A DNA stretch of 64,000 nucleotides. Source: Geotrypetes seraphini (taxonomy: Eukaryota > Chordata > Amphibia > Gymnophiona > Dermophiidae). Each line of letters opens with the position of its first letter. Position 1 is the stretch's first letter. Below, one piece after another: positions 22,339-32,645 of the stretch. Where the stretch lies: positions 463,146,140-463,210,139 of the forward strand of contig NC_047084.1 of assembly GCF_902459505.1 (NCBI RefSeq), written 5' to 3'. Position numbers and translations under genes: made by a program. The notes under the pieces were generated by a model that was given only the letters and a program-made list of their open reading frames with translations, was not told the DNA's origin and searched no databases.

Positions 22339-23052
22339 AAAATTCAAAAATATCACTCCAAAACAACAAACATTTCTATAGTTAATCATGTCATCATTTT
22401 AGTTTTAGCTTCTCAGCGGTATTTCTCTAGTATGCTCTCTTTTGTGTATCAGCTGTTTTTAGCTCATGTGATTTCAATCATTCTGTTTTGTGAATGAGCT
22501 GACATGGTCTGCCCGGATTGGCTGGTTCGTGCTTAGCTGACCTGTCACGTGATCTTTCTCCTGACAGGGCTGGACATGGTTATAAGCCCACAACAGTGCT
22601 TTGAAAGTTGTGGTTGAAAGCAGCAGTTAGGATCTGTGTACTGTAAGTAGTTGGATGAGCTTTTGCTCTTTTTCAACTTTTAGCAGGTGAGCAATTTTAT
22701 TTCCCTTTTGGATTTGTGTTTTGTGTTATAGGATAGCCTGGATTTGGCGCTAAGGCCCTGAAGCAGTGGTTACGGGCCACGAAACGATCGTCAGCCTGGC
22801 CTGTTTGTGTTCAGTGGTTTTTACCATTAATCATTCTCAGCTATTTTTTTGCTCCCATCTGCTAACTTTAAACTTGTGCGAAAGATTTTTGCCTATGATG
22901 TTTTGGTGGAAGAGTGTGGGTACACCTCTCTGTTTGTCCGAGGCTTTTCTTTCGCTTAAGTAATAAACTAGCTTTCTTGGCTTGAATGGTGCTTTTGTTT
23001 TGGAGTGATATTTTTGAATTACTATACTTCCCTCCATTCCTCCCTGTTTTTT
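22339..23052 (+). mobile_element. Non-autonomous Penelope/retrozyme-like insert with hammerhead-like motif
   Basis: A 714-bp insert sits between copies of a 14-bp target duplication GAGATCTATTTGCA (22325-22338 and 23053-23066). It has perfect 24-bp inverted terminal repeats (22341-22364 and 22997-23020), then about 30 extra bases at the 3' side. Inside, at 22753-22797, is a hammerhead-ribozyme-like fold: CTGAAGC, a GTGG/CCAC stem, GAAAC, a short palindromic stem, GTC, and an AGGC/GCCT closing stem. There is no reverse transcriptase. Variable-length duplications, terminal repeats and hammerheads are known of Penelope-like elements and derivatives; the assignment itself is inference. Confidence 0.55.
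22753..22797 (+). ncRNA. Hammerhead-ribozyme-like motif (copy a)
   Basis: Stem I pairs AGGC (22753-22756) with GCCT (22794-22797). The core CTGAAGC (22758-22764) departs from the canonical CUGANGA at its last base or has an inserted base before A. Stem II pairs GTGG (22766-22769) with CCAC (22777-22780). GAAAC (22781-22785) follows, then a short stem III palindrome and a GTC cleavage triplet (22790-22792). Activity is unproven. Confidence 0.45.
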
Positions 23053-23171
23053 GAGATCTATTTGCATGCACTGCTTTCATTGTATGCTAATAGATCTCAT
23101 GCATATTCATTGGGGAAATCCTGAAAATCTGACTGGATTGCAGCCCTCAAGGAGGGACTTTGACACCCCTG

Positions 23172-23633
23172 CCCTCATACAGGCTGTTTGTATAGCAAGA
23201 CTGAATTTAATTATCGTAGTCCTTTTCAGCCTCCTGTTCTTTACTTTTTTCCTTACATGGGATCTGTATCAGCTGATCTTTTCAATTAGAAATCATTGGG
23301 CTTTTTTGTTTCTTCTTCTGGACATCATGTAATGAGGTCAGTACTAAATTATTCTGTAAATTACAGTTTGTTTTTTTGGAACACAGCTGTTTTTAATGTA
23401 TTTCTAGTATGTTCAGTGAGTTCATGTATTCATTTATTATCCTGATTCTGCATAGCACATTGAGCTCTGGGAGCTCACTGGAGGTGACCTTTTAGCTTTT
23501 AATATTTTGTACCAAGTAAAGTGCTTTCATTCTTTGGCGTCACGTTGGTGGTCTTTTATATTACTTCCTATTTCACTTTTTATTGGCCCTTCATTCATGA
23601 GACTTTACTTATTATTAAGCTAATATTTGTTAT
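23172..23633. other. Unassigned intergenic sequence
   Basis: The stretch is T-rich with no gene or recognisable repeat. Confidence 0.3.
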
Positions 23634-23636
23634 TTA

Positions 23637-23790
23637 GGGCTCCTTTTCTAAACTGTGGAAGAGCTTCTTACTTTAGGCCAGCGAGCTAAATGCCCCGAAG
23701 CTCATTCAATTCCTATGAGCGTTGGAGCATTTACCTCACCGACCTGCGATAAGAAGCATTTCTACACGTTAGTTCTATAAGGTCTCCTTC
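23637..23790. repeat. Foldback MITE (Harbinger-like family), 3' side worn
   Basis: It starts GGGCTCCTTTTCTAAAC directly after TTA (23634-23636), the expected target site of PIF/Harbinger elements. The centre is 'TTCAATTCCTATGAGCG'. The right arm decays near 23790. Confidence 0.6.
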
Positions 23791-23799
23791 ATACTTTGT

Positions 23800-23984
23800 G
23801 ATCCAAATCATAGTTACCAGATGCTAGGATCTACCTTAGGTTTCAGGTTTATTTAAAATTTGATAATATCGCTTATAACACTTCTAAGCAATGTACATTA
23901 TAAAAACAAGGGTACAATATTACAAATTAGAAACATAAACAAAATCAAACAAAGACTAACATGATACAAAAGGGACAGACAGGG
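23800..23984 (-). repeat. LINE/SINE 3'-tail fragment
   Basis: On the minus strand it resembles the 'TGTACATTGCTTAGAAG' style 3' end that closes several LINE and SINE families in this window (compare 'GTAAACC...' tails at 35070 and 45290). It is short and weak. Confidence 0.35.
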
Positions 23985-24360
23985 GAGGGGGTCCACACTT
24001 GAGGGGGGCGTCACAATATCTGTGGGGGTGTTCCGGTAGGAGGGATTGGGCACCCTCCTGCCGGCGATCTTCAGGGGGGGGGTGTTCTGGGCAGGAGGGA
24101 TTAAGCATCCCTCTCGCCACGTTCATTCGGGGAGTAGGAGGACTGGTGGCCACAGCTGCTAAACTTATCACAGCAGGGAGATCCCTTGCCACGATAAGCT
24201 TATCGGCCGCATCTACAATAACCCAATTCTCTAACCGGCATCTATAACGTGGATGTTGGTTACAGAATTGGGTTTATTTTTGGCGGCCTTAGGCCAAATT
24301 CTATATAAGACACCTGTCGGCTTCTGAGACCGGGCGTCCTATACAGAATCTGGCCCTCAG
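23985..24360. mobile_element. GC-rich DNA transposon remnant
   Basis: The left part has the 'CAGGAGGGATT'/'CCTCCTGCC' alternation of the shared GC-rich module. The right part has 'CAATTCTCTAACCGGCAT' with a diverged inverse and ends in 'ACAGAATCTGGCCC', a terminus of the type seen at 28103-28116. No transposase is present. Confidence 0.45.
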
Positions 24361-24752
24361 TCTTCAAAAATTAGCACCCTAGAAAAAGATCTGGGTGTCT
24401 TAGTAGACTGTACGCTGAAATCTTTCATTCAGTGTGTGGTGGCGATAGCCAAAAAAGCAGACAGGATGTTAGAAATTATTAGGAAAAGAATGGAAAAAAA
24501 AAGACCAATGGTATGTTGCATTCAATTCTGGTCACTATATCTTAAAACCCCACCCACATATAGTGGACTTATAAAAGGTTCAAAGAAGAGTGATCAAAAT
24601 GATAAAGGGGATGGAACTCCTCATATGAGGAAAAGCTAAAGAGGTTAGGGCTCTTCAGCTTGGAAAAAGAGACAGCTGAAGGGGGATATGATAGAGGTCT
24701 ACAAAATCTTGAGTGGTGTTGACTTTTTCCTCTTTCAAAATTACAAAAACTA

Positions 24753-24965
24753 GGGGGAATTTATCAAGGGGCGCTAACTGATTTAGTGTGTGCTAATCAT
24801 GTTAACTATTACTTATAATTTCTATAGCACTGCGAGAAGTATGCAGCTCTGTAATGCATGTTAAATGCAAAGATGCTCATAGGAATATAATGGGTGTCTT
24901 AGCATTTAGAGCACACTAAATTCCTCAGTTAAGCTGATATTCAGCGTCCCTTAATGAATTCTCCC
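24753..24965. mobile_element. Harbinger-like MITE inside CR1
   Basis: The ends GGGGGAATTTATCAAGGGGC and the inverse (GCGTCCCTTAATGAATTCTCCC, slightly diverged) are flanked by CTA (left) and TTA (right), close to the 3-bp TWA duplication of PIF/Harbinger. The inside holds 'GATTTAGTGTG' and its inverse and a short LINE-tail insertion near 24810-24860. Confidence 0.65.
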
Positions 24966-25156
24966 TTAAATAAAATTACATGGTAATACCTTTACAACAA
25001 ATAAGAGGAAGTATTTTTTCACTCGATTAATAGTTAGTTCATTGCTAGCGGATATATTAACTGTGGTTAAATCCATATCTGGATTTAAAAAAAAGATTTG
25101 GACAAGATTCCTTTCCAGAGTTTTCCTTTGTTTTTTTACTCAAGCTTAGTTGGAAG

Positions 25157-25420
25157 TAGAGAATGACACGGTGACAAAATTCATCACCGTTCCCGTCCCC
25201 ACGGATAACCGCGGGAAATAATCCCATGTCATTTTTTAGTGTCTATTTCAACCTCGGTCCTTCTACACCAGCATTCTTCAAAGCAAAGCTTGCGGGTCAG
25301 TGGTTGTGCCCATTTATACTCTGATTCTTCCCTCTCTCCTTAAAGAATGACATGATGGTTTCCCGCGGTTATCCGCGGGGACGGGAACGGTGATGAATTT
25401 TGTCACCGTGTCATTCTCTA
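25157..25420. mobile_element. hAT (Ac-type) MITE, target duplication GTTGGAAG
   Basis: The 264-bp element has ~60-bp terminal inverted repeats starting TAGAGAATGACACGGTGACA. A perfect 8-bp duplication GTTGGAAG lies at 25149-25156 and 25421-25428. Its nTnnnnAn pattern fits the Ac group of hAT. A fragment of the same family is at 18254-18300. Confidence 0.9.
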
Positions 25421-25500
25421 GTTGGAAGCTAGGGATCATTTGAAGGGAAGGGGGGCAGTGATTCTTACAAGGGATTTGTAGTTGTAATTATGCTGTTGTA

Positions 25501-25973
25501 ATTAGTTTGGTTTTTTTAAATCCTAGTTCGCTGCAAATGTGACTCTTTCCTATCTTATTTTGGAGTTCCTTTACTAATCTTATGTTTTTTTTATTCTGTT
25601 AACTGCTTTGACCCATGTGTTGGACTAAGCGGTATGTCAAATGACAAACATAAACAAGCATAAACATAACCCTGCAAGCCATACTTTAGTCTGCCAAGCA
25701 GCACAAAATAACTCGGTGAGGATCTCTCTAGGCTCGCAAGGGTTACACTCGCATGACAAAAAAATTCCATATTTCCAAGTTTGAAGATACTCCAAAATTA
25801 ATGCTTATCAGTCCACACATAGCTCAAAACTGCAAGCAGCTCAACTTTGTATAGGACCTCCCTTCTTTCAACAACTGGATGGAACTGCAGAGAGGGACTC
25901 CCCTCCCCCCATCCCAGATCACCTGGTGTGCTATGTCACCCACATTTGGACCTGGGGAAAGTAAGTGCCACAG
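25501..25973. other. LINE-tail debris and unassigned sequence
   Basis: A 3'-tail-like 'TAACTGCTTTGACCCATG' with 'TAAGCGGTATGTCAAATGAC' (25599-25650) resembles the ends of the local LINE/SINE families. The rest is unassigned. Confidence 0.35.
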
Positions 25974-26115
25974 AGTGGAGGAGTAGCCTAATGGATAGAA
26001 GCAATGTGGCGGAAAATCTGGGTTACTGGGTTCAATTCCATCTGTGGCTCCTTGTGACCCCAGGCTAATCACTTACCCCCCACCCCCTTTACTTCAAGTA
26101 TAAAAACTTAGATTA
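25974..26115 (+). mobile_element. tRNA-derived SINE
   Basis: It opens AGTGGAGGAGTAGCCTAATG. The A box TAGCCTAATGG is at 25984-25994 and the B box GGGTTCAATTCC at 26028-26039, followed by 'CTGTGGCTCCTTGTGACC' and a 'CACTTACC' tail. It is the same family as 35415-36265. Confidence 0.75.
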
Positions 26116-27114
26116 TGAATCCACTAAAGAAATGTAAGGAAGTCAAGAAAATAAATTTTACAAGAGAAAGAATGAAGCAGCAGACTTTTGGACATGTGCT
26201 ATCTTGTGTATGTTTAAGGGATAAACACTGCACACTATAAAAGAATATAAACAAAAAAAATCTAGTAGAAATGTTGCCACTATAAAAGAAGCCATTCAGT
26301 GCTGTTAAGTTTGTAGCTCACCTACGGAGTGAACACGTGCATTGCCATGGAAATGGCTCCTAGTCTGACCGTTCAGGGACTACCTGGTTTGTGAGAGACT
26401 AAAGGATGCAGTTTCTACCCTCGGTAGTGTATCTTTTGTTTTCTTTACTAATAAATATTATATGTAGTTTTAATAGAAGTTGGTATGTTCTATTCTCTTT
26501 ATAGAAATCGATGCGATGTCAAAGTTTTGCACTGGCCTGTTGTACGGTAGAGCTAGGCAGAACATTTTTGGCGACAAGGATGGGATTCGATATGCTGGTC
26601 ACTGTATGGTCTTTAGAAACTGGATTAGAGAAATATTGAAGGAAAGTTTTAAAGAATGGGATGAATTGCTTTGAACAGATTCCCGTTGTTAAAGGGAAGG
26701 AAAGGATAGAAATTAGCCAGAGGGGAAGACACTTCCTTCTAGCTCACAGAAAGTAATATAAATGTTTTAGAAGAAAAGATATAGGATGTTGTAGAGCTGG
26801 AAATGGAAAGTTGTGATTTTAGAAGCCAGGTAACTGTTGTACTGTTAGAATAAATTGTTAATGCATAAAGCAAACACCTACCAACAGGCAGCAGAGAAAG
26901 CTGCCAAGGATCTCTAAAAAAATATAAGCTGAAGAATCTAAGCATAGTACTGGGCAGACCTTTAGGTCTCTAGCCCAAAAATATTAAAGAAAAAGAGAAT
27001 TTAATTTAACATGTACAGTTGGGCAGACTGAATGAACCATCTGCTATCATTTACTATGAGGCTAAAACTCAGCCGGTTTTTCAACCTCAACTGGTTTTTC
27101 AAATTTTCAACTAA
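26116..27114. other. Unassigned sequence with a LINE-tail fragment
   Basis: No gene was found. At 27014-27058 'GTTGGGCAGACTGAATGAAC' followed by 'CATTTACTATGA' resembles a LINE 3' end; inverse-orientation relatives lie near 40800 and 43470. A stretch at 26160-26580 has a faint LTR-like look and is discussed among the rejected items. Confidence 0.35.
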
Positions 27115-27700
27115 AGCTCCACAGAGGGCTAGAGATAACCAATGCATCTGTATCTGGGCCAATCAGGGCCTTAGCCTACCTTCCTGGTGCATCCTGTGTA
27201 CCTAAGGCCCCGCCCATAGGAGGGGCTTGCCAATCAGGGCTTTAGACCCCTCTCTGGTGCATCCCAGGATGCACTGGAAGGGGAAGGCCTGCCATTTTGA
27301 AGAGGCGGTCCTGCTGACAAGAGGGAGTGGGCATCCCTCTTGCTGGCTTCTACAATGAGGTACGGGGAGGGGCTGGAGGGGTTGCTTGAGCTGAAGGGGT
27401 CTGAGCTGACCCCCCCAGCCCACTAGAGCTGTCTTTTGGAGTCTTGTTGGGGTGGTGGGAGGGGGATCTTTGTGTAGGGTAGGGGGTGTCAGAGGGAGTG
27501 TTAGGGGGGTGTCAGGAGGCCCAGCTGCACAACCGGATTGCTGAGGCAGGTGGGAGTGGGCATTCCTCCTCTCTGGATGCATTGCTGTTGCGGGGATGAC
27601 CGTCATCATTGGGGGGGGGGGGGTTGGGGACCCTTAGTTGTCAGGCAGGTGTGAGGGCTCATCATCGGGGGGAGGGGAGCTCAGCTCACCTTTTTATTTT
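27115..27700. repeat. GC-rich transposon module
   Basis: It shares 'GGTGCATCCCAGGATGCACT', 'GGAAGGCCTGCCATTTTGAA' and 'CCAATCAGGGCTTTAG' with 8440-8765, followed by GGGGTGTCAGGAGG-type low-complexity DNA. The ends are not resolved. Confidence 0.5.
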
Positions 27701-27834
27701 CTTTTTTTTAATGGGGCAGATGTGCATGTGTAACACTCACACAGCATCTGTGTCCATTTAAAAAAAAAAAAAGTATACTAAATGTTATAAATATGTTAAT
27801 TTCAGGGCTGAACTATCAGTAGGACAGGTAAGCG

Positions 27835-28116
27835 ACTGGTCTTGACCAGTCACTTTTTTTTGGATTGCTAAAAGCAATCGCTTCTTTTTTGCATTGTGAA
27901 GCGATGCTATAGTATCAATCGCTCAACTAGTTTACAAGGCATTTCAATATTAATTACCTTATTTGCATGGCCAGATCAAAGAATGAGCAATTGTGCAGAA
28001 ACCCACACAGTGAGCCGTTTTGTGCATCAAGTTGGCAAATCTGATTGTCGCTAAACCACTCAAAACCGTTATAGCGACGATTGTTAGACAATCAGTGATT
28101 TTAGTGAATCTGGGCC
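27835..28116. mobile_element. Harbinger-like non-autonomous element
   Basis: The right end TTTTAGTGAATCTGGGCC is followed by TTA (28117-28119). The inside alternates 'GCGACTGGTCTTGACCAGTC' and 'AGCAATCGCTTC', the pattern also seen at 46508-47080 whose left end is TTA-GGGCTAGATTCACTAAG. The left end here is worn. Confidence 0.5.
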
Positions 28117-28119
28117 TTA

Positions 28120-28390
28120 GTGTTTGCATCATGCATTCATGGTTTTTCTTCTGCAGGAATAGATTATTGCAATACTGGACACAAATTTGGGACACTATTT
28201 CCAATGTATTTTCTATATCGGATTCTATAACATATGAAACTATAATTCTTTGATCATCCAACCCCAATGTCATTGATTCCACTCATTCTAGATTGTTTGA
28301 CCTTATGATAGCCTTGGCTTTACACATCGTTGTGATTCATTGGAAAAATAATCAATATGTTTCTTTTCACAAATGGTAGAATACTCTATA
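28120..28390. other. Unassigned intergenic sequence
   Basis: Nothing was recognised. Confidence 0.3.
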
Positions 28391-28700
28391 GGGCTCATAA
28401 TTGAAAGAGAAAAATGTCCAAAAACTGGCCTAAGTCGGCACTTGGACGAACATTTCTCAAAAACGTCCAAGTGCCGATAATAAAACCGGATTTTGGACGT
28501 ATTTCTAAATGACCTAGGCTTTCATAGTTCCGCTGCTAAACCAAAGCTAAACGGGGCATTTCGGGAGGAGTGTCGAGAGCGGGAGTTGGGCGGGACGTGA
28601 GCCGGCTTAGACTTAGTCGTACAGCATGTATAACTGAAAGTTTTACAACAGAGCCTAGATGGAACTTGGACGTTGTAACTTAGACCATGTAAAAAATAGC
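28391..28700. mobile_element. DNA transposon fragment (GGGCTCATAAT family)
   Basis: It starts GGGCTCATAATTGAAAGAG, similar in style to the ends of 1050-2405, with inner 'CACTTGGACGAACATTTCTC' and the inverse 'ACGTCCAAGTGCC'. The right end is not found. Confidence 0.5.
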
Positions 28701-30084
28701 ATTACAATTCTGGCACTTTGTAAAATAAAATAACACTATTTTCAGCTACAGTAGCAAAATAAAGTTAAAAATTTAGGAAGTTGGTTGGGTTGAGAACTTT
28801 TTAGCACCCTCTCATATGACTAAGGTGACCATACATCCGTTTTGAACAGGACCGTCCTGTTATTACGCCACCTGTCCTGTTGTCCCCACGCACTGCTTAA
28901 GGACGCCAAAATGTCCCATTTGCAGTGGTGAGGGCAATGTAATAACAGGACGGTCCCATTCAAAACCCTGGAAGACACTCAAGATGTCACCTCCTACAAG
29001 CCAACTTCCGCTTCCGATTAAAGCAGGACGCATCCAATGGGGAGGGGTTGTGTCAGTGAAGAACAGGTTGGCGCGTGATTGTTGGGGGCACTTTTGACGG
29101 GTCACCCTGTGAGATTGAAGGTGGGCAACCTCAGGTATGAGTTTCACGGTAGTATGGGGAGGGTTTCCCCCCCCCCCCAGGGAGAGATGCTGAGTCGTGG
29201 ATATAAATTTGCCCTCCAGCAGCAGCAGCACGCCACATGGTTGTGGGCTATGGTATAAACAGGCAGGATGCTGGTGCAGGACATGTTTTTGAACTCGGCT
29301 GCTCTGTTCATGGGGTGGAATGCGAGTGAAGGAGAGTGGCTTTTCTCTTCGGGGGGTGGAGGGGTAGTCTGGTGACTTATCAGCAGGGCGCTGTGGCCGG
29401 GGACCTGCCTGACGTTATAAGGATGGTAAAATGTGTTTGCAAGTCCCAAAATGGAGTGCAGAGACTGAAGCAAAGGGGGATTTCAGAAAATGAAGACACT
29501 TTGGAAAACTTCGCAGGTAATGTAAAAAGTTCCGGTACAACATGGTAAAACCAGCCAGGTTTGCTACTTGCCCAATAGATCACAAGCCTCCAGCAAACCA
29601 CCAAAATATAATCAGCAGAGTCAGAATATTACATCGTAGCCAATGACTGCTGCTAGCCAGGGGGAAAAAACTGGACAAATCAAACTCCCTGCAAAAGTTG
29701 TAGGTTCACAGCTCCAACCAATAGAAGTGAATCATTCTCCTCACCCTGTGACAAACAGAGCAAATGTATCATTTGCATCAGTCTGTACTACTTCAGAGGT
29801 AGTTTGTATTTGTTGGTGGTCAACTGGGGGATTTTGTGCCTTGTGTTTTAATATTGTATTTTTTACTCAGGGGGAGGGGGGGTGTGCTAGAGAGCGTCGT
29901 TACTGACCTGTATTTTCACATTCCTGTTTTCTGGGAGATTTTATGTACTGGATGTTGAATAAAAAAAAACTCTCCGAAGCAAATTGGGCAAATTCTGTAA
30001 GCACTTCTGCTCTGGCCTTTGTACATCCTTGTTCACGCAAGAGCATTTACAGTAAAGTTTTGGAGAGTTGCTGTTACCTTGTGG
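28701..30084. other. Repeat-like sequence without a gene
   Basis: An inverted pair 'CCGTCCTGTTATTAC' / 'GTAATAACAGGACGG' (28850-28955) marks a foldback starting 'GGTGACCATACATCCG'. The block 28990-29180 matches 7341-7650. No coding exon with splice sites is seen. Confidence 0.4.
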
Positions 30085-30204
30085 CAGTGGCGTACCAAGG
30101 GCAGGGCCGGGGGTGTGTGTCAAAAAATGATGGGCCGGGGGGGGAGGGTGTGTGTGTCAAAAATTGATGGGCCCCAAGTGTCACATTTCATAGGTACGCC
30201 ACTG
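30085..30204. mobile_element. hAT-like MITE
   Basis: The 120-bp element has ends CAGTGGCGTACCAAGG and TAGGTACGCCACTG. No target duplication is visible, so the assignment rests on the termini. Confidence 0.55.
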
Positions 30205-30821
30205 TTTCTCTCCGTCAGAATTCATGTCGGAGAGAGGCTTGTGGATCAACCACATGCAGCGCTTCACAGCTGCTTCGGCCGAGCCATCCAGGAGTGCTCG
30301 GCCATCGTCCAGGAGTGCTGGAGCAAGGAGCAGTTCAAAAAGTTGGAAAGACTAAGAGGAGCAGTTCCACAAGTAAGAAGAGAGGGGATGCAAGGTGGGG
30401 GATTGGATATAGTGATGTAAGGAGTGCGCTGGGAACAAATGCTGGAAGGCAGGAAGGGGGAAGAAGGCTGAGATAAGTTTCATATGATGGAAGAGAGGGA
30501 ACAGAGGGGATGTAGGGTGGGGGGGATATTGGACATAGTAATGCGGGGAGTGTTGCTGGGGACAAAGGAGCAGTTCAACAAGGGGGACAAATGCTGGAAG
30601 GCAGTGAGGGGAAGGGACAGTTTTGAGAATTTATATCTGTTTATATTTTGCACTATATTTGTCTATTTTTCTGTAGTTGTTACTGAGGTGACATTGCATA
30701 TTTTAAAGTCATCTTTGAAAAATAAAACAAATATAAATATAATTAACATTTTTTCTGCTTGGAGTGTGCTTTTGTGGTTTTTTTTTTAATTTTATGGTTA
30801 CCATTATGAATTAATAACATA
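30205..30821. other. Unassigned purine-rich sequence
   Basis: It contains loosely repeated 'AAGGAGCAGTTCAA' and 'GAGGGGATG' blocks, and no gene. Confidence 0.35.
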
Positions 30822-31970
30822 TTGTGTGTACCGCAGGGATCGGTGTTGGGGCCGTTACTCTTCAACATATTTATCAATGACCTGGAAAAGGAGGCAAAGT
30901 GCGAGGTTATAAAATTTGCAGACGATACCAAACTGTGCGGCAGAGTTAGCTCCAGGGAGGAGTGTGAGGACCTGCAAAGGGACCTAGACAAGCTGGAAGA
31001 CTGGGCGAACAAATGGCAAATGCGCTTTAACGTGGAAAAATGCAAGGTCATGCATATAGGGAAAAAGAACCCGTTGTTCAACTACAAATTGGGGGGGGCA
31101 TTGTTGGGAGAAAGCAGTCTTGAGAGAGACTTGGGAGTGCTGGTGGATGCATCACTGAAGCCATCTGCACAGTGCGCAGCGGCCTCAAAAAAAGCCAACA
31201 GGATGCTGGGCATCATAAAAAGGGGCATAACAACCAGGACGAGGGAAGTCATCATGCCACTGTATCGAGCGATGGTGCGTCCGCATCTGGAATATTGCGT
31301 TCAATATTGGTCGCCGTACCTCAAGAAGGACATGGCGGTACTCGAGAGAGTCCAAAGGAGAGCAACGAAACTGGTAAGAGGGCTGGAACACTGCCCATAT
31401 GCCGAGAGGTTGGATAGGCTGGGGCTCTTCTCTCTGGAAAAAAGGAGGCTCAGGGGTGATATGATAGAGACCTTCAAGATCATGAGGGGCATAGAGAGGG
31501 TGGATAGGGACAGATTCTTCAGGCTGAAGGGGACAACAGGTACGAGGGGGCATTCGGAGAAACTAAAGGGAGATAGGTTCAAAACGAATGCAAGGAAGTT
31601 TTTTTTCACCCAAAGGGTCGTGGACACTTGGAATGCGCTACCGGAGGACGTGATTGGGCAGAGTACGGTACAAGGATTCAAACAGAGACTGGACGGATTC
31701 CTGAGGGATAAAGGGATCGTGGGATACTGAGAAAGCTAACCAGAAAATAAGTATAGAAACCCGACCAGGTCGTGCATGTGCAAGACCGGAGGGCTAGGAC
31801 TTTGATGGGAAGATAGCACTCAATGGGAAACCAGGGTGGCATGGGGGCCCCTTCTGGTGATTTGGACAGGTCGTGACCTGTTTGGGCCACCGCGGGAGCG
31901 GACTGCTGGGCAGGATGGACCTATGGTCTGACCCGGCGGAGGCACTGCTTATGTTCTTATGTTCTTAATG
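30822..31970 (+). mobile_element. CR1-clade LINE, 3' half with a 302-codon open frame
   Basis: The open frame 30822-31730 covers the CR1 reverse transcriptase from 'PQGSVLGPLLFNIFINDL' and the 'FADDTKL' active-site box (catalytic Asp pair) to the C-terminal 'VVDTWNALPEDVIGQS' segment. It also contains 'ERDLGVLVDASLKPSAQCAA' and 'RRLRGDMIETFKIMRG'. The 3' UTR ends in a short TTCTTATG tandem at about 31955-31967, which is the primer-site style of this group. The copy is 5'-truncated: endonuclease and ORF1 are missing. The uninterrupted frame makes it one of the youngest LINE copies here. Confidence 0.9.
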
Positions 31971-32139
31971 GAAGAGATTGGGGGCGGGGCTAGGGCGGGA
32001 TTGGGGGCGGGACTGAAAATTAGTAGATGTCCCCTTTTGAGAAAATAAAATGAATGGTCAGATTACGTATGACCCTTATTGAGAATCGTCGGGACAGCAA
32101 AACTAGAACTCCCAAATTGTGAAAGTTGACCACCTGGAA
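31971..32139. other. Unassigned spacer upstream of TBC1D25
   Basis: A short 'GGGGCGGG' repeat and a 'CCCCTTTTGAGAAAATAAAA' stretch are seen, but no gene. Confidence 0.3.
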
Positions 32140-32582
32140 TCATCCAAGAATCACATGGCGAAAGACATCGAGTCGACTTTTATTCATCCCGGAGTCCCGC
32201 CCACCCGCTTCCTCCTGATTGGATGCAGGCGGAGAACTCTTGGGTGGGTGCGTGGGTGGGGTGAGGGCGGTGGAAAGAGAAAGAAAGAAAAGGATGAAGT
32301 CATGCTATGACGTCAGTCCCGGATGTGAGAGATTCAAGAACGAAGGTGGAGCCGGCTGCGAGCCGGGAGGAAGTGAACGGTTCAGCAGATTGACTTGAGG
32401 GGTTGGGAGGCAAAAAGAATAAAATAGGACGTTCTCCTCACCGATAGCGTTCCACCTGCCAATTGCAGACCGCTCCCTCTGTCCCTTGGAACGAGAGACA
32501 CAGCGCGCGGGGAGGAGGCGGCGGCGCGCGCGCGGGCAGCGGGGCTGAGGGGGAGAGCGGCGGCGGCTGCTGCTGCTTCAGG
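32140..32582 (+). promoter_or_regulatory. TBC1D25: TBC1D25 promoter and 5'UTR, CpG-rich
   Basis: GC content and CpG density rise sharply from about 32330 to 32720, as in a CpG-island promoter. Sites seen are a GC box CCCGCCC (32196-32202), an inverted CCAAT box ATTGG (32218-32222), a full palindromic CRE TGACGTCA (32308-32315), and ETS-like GGAAGTG (about 32370). No TATA box is evident. The transcription start cannot be placed from sequence alone. Confidence 0.65.
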
Positions 32583-32645
32583 ATGTCGGCGGCGGGGACC
32601 CCAGCGGAAGAAGAGGAGAGGGAGGTGGTGCGAGTGCGCGTGAAG
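32583..32645 (+). CDS. TBC1D25: TBC1D25 exon 1, coding part
   Basis: It encodes 21 residues, MSAAGTPAEEEEREVVRVRV plus K. It ends in phase 0 at a GTGAGT donor (32646). The ATG is the only in-frame start near the conserved EEEEREVVRVRV block. The protein start is shorter than in human, which has an Ala-rich extension. Confidence 0.9.

Larger units (their letters stand above)
22252..23171. mobile_element. hAT foldback MITE split by a retroelement-like insert
   Basis: The ends are CAGGGGTGTCAAAGTCCCTC and the inverse at 23152-23171, with the family arms 'GGGTTTTCAGGATTTCC' and 'ATGCATATTCATTGGGG'. The flanks CCCTACAT and CCCTCATA are a blurred 8-bp duplication. The copy is interrupted at 22339-23052. 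It is the same family as 8094-8289 and 39159-40771. Confidence 0.8.
24365..25500 (+). mobile_element. CR1-clade LINE fragment with two nested insertions
   Basis: CR1 ORF2 C-terminal pieces ('TLEKDLGVLVDCTLKS' near 24380; the LSYEEKLKRL-type region near 24610-24690) are interrupted by a Harbinger-like MITE (24753-24965). They resume as the 'KYFFTRLIVSSLLAD' and 'SGFKKKIWTRF' end (about 25000-25125), then are interrupted again by a hAT (25157-25420). It is old, with several frameshifts. Confidence 0.75.

Noticed and set aside
26160-26580. Possible solo LTR followed by a primer-site-like TGGCGACAAGG (26568-26580)
   Set aside because: There is no second LTR, no gag or pol and no clear TG...CA ends. 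The resemblance rests on a few bases, so it is not called.
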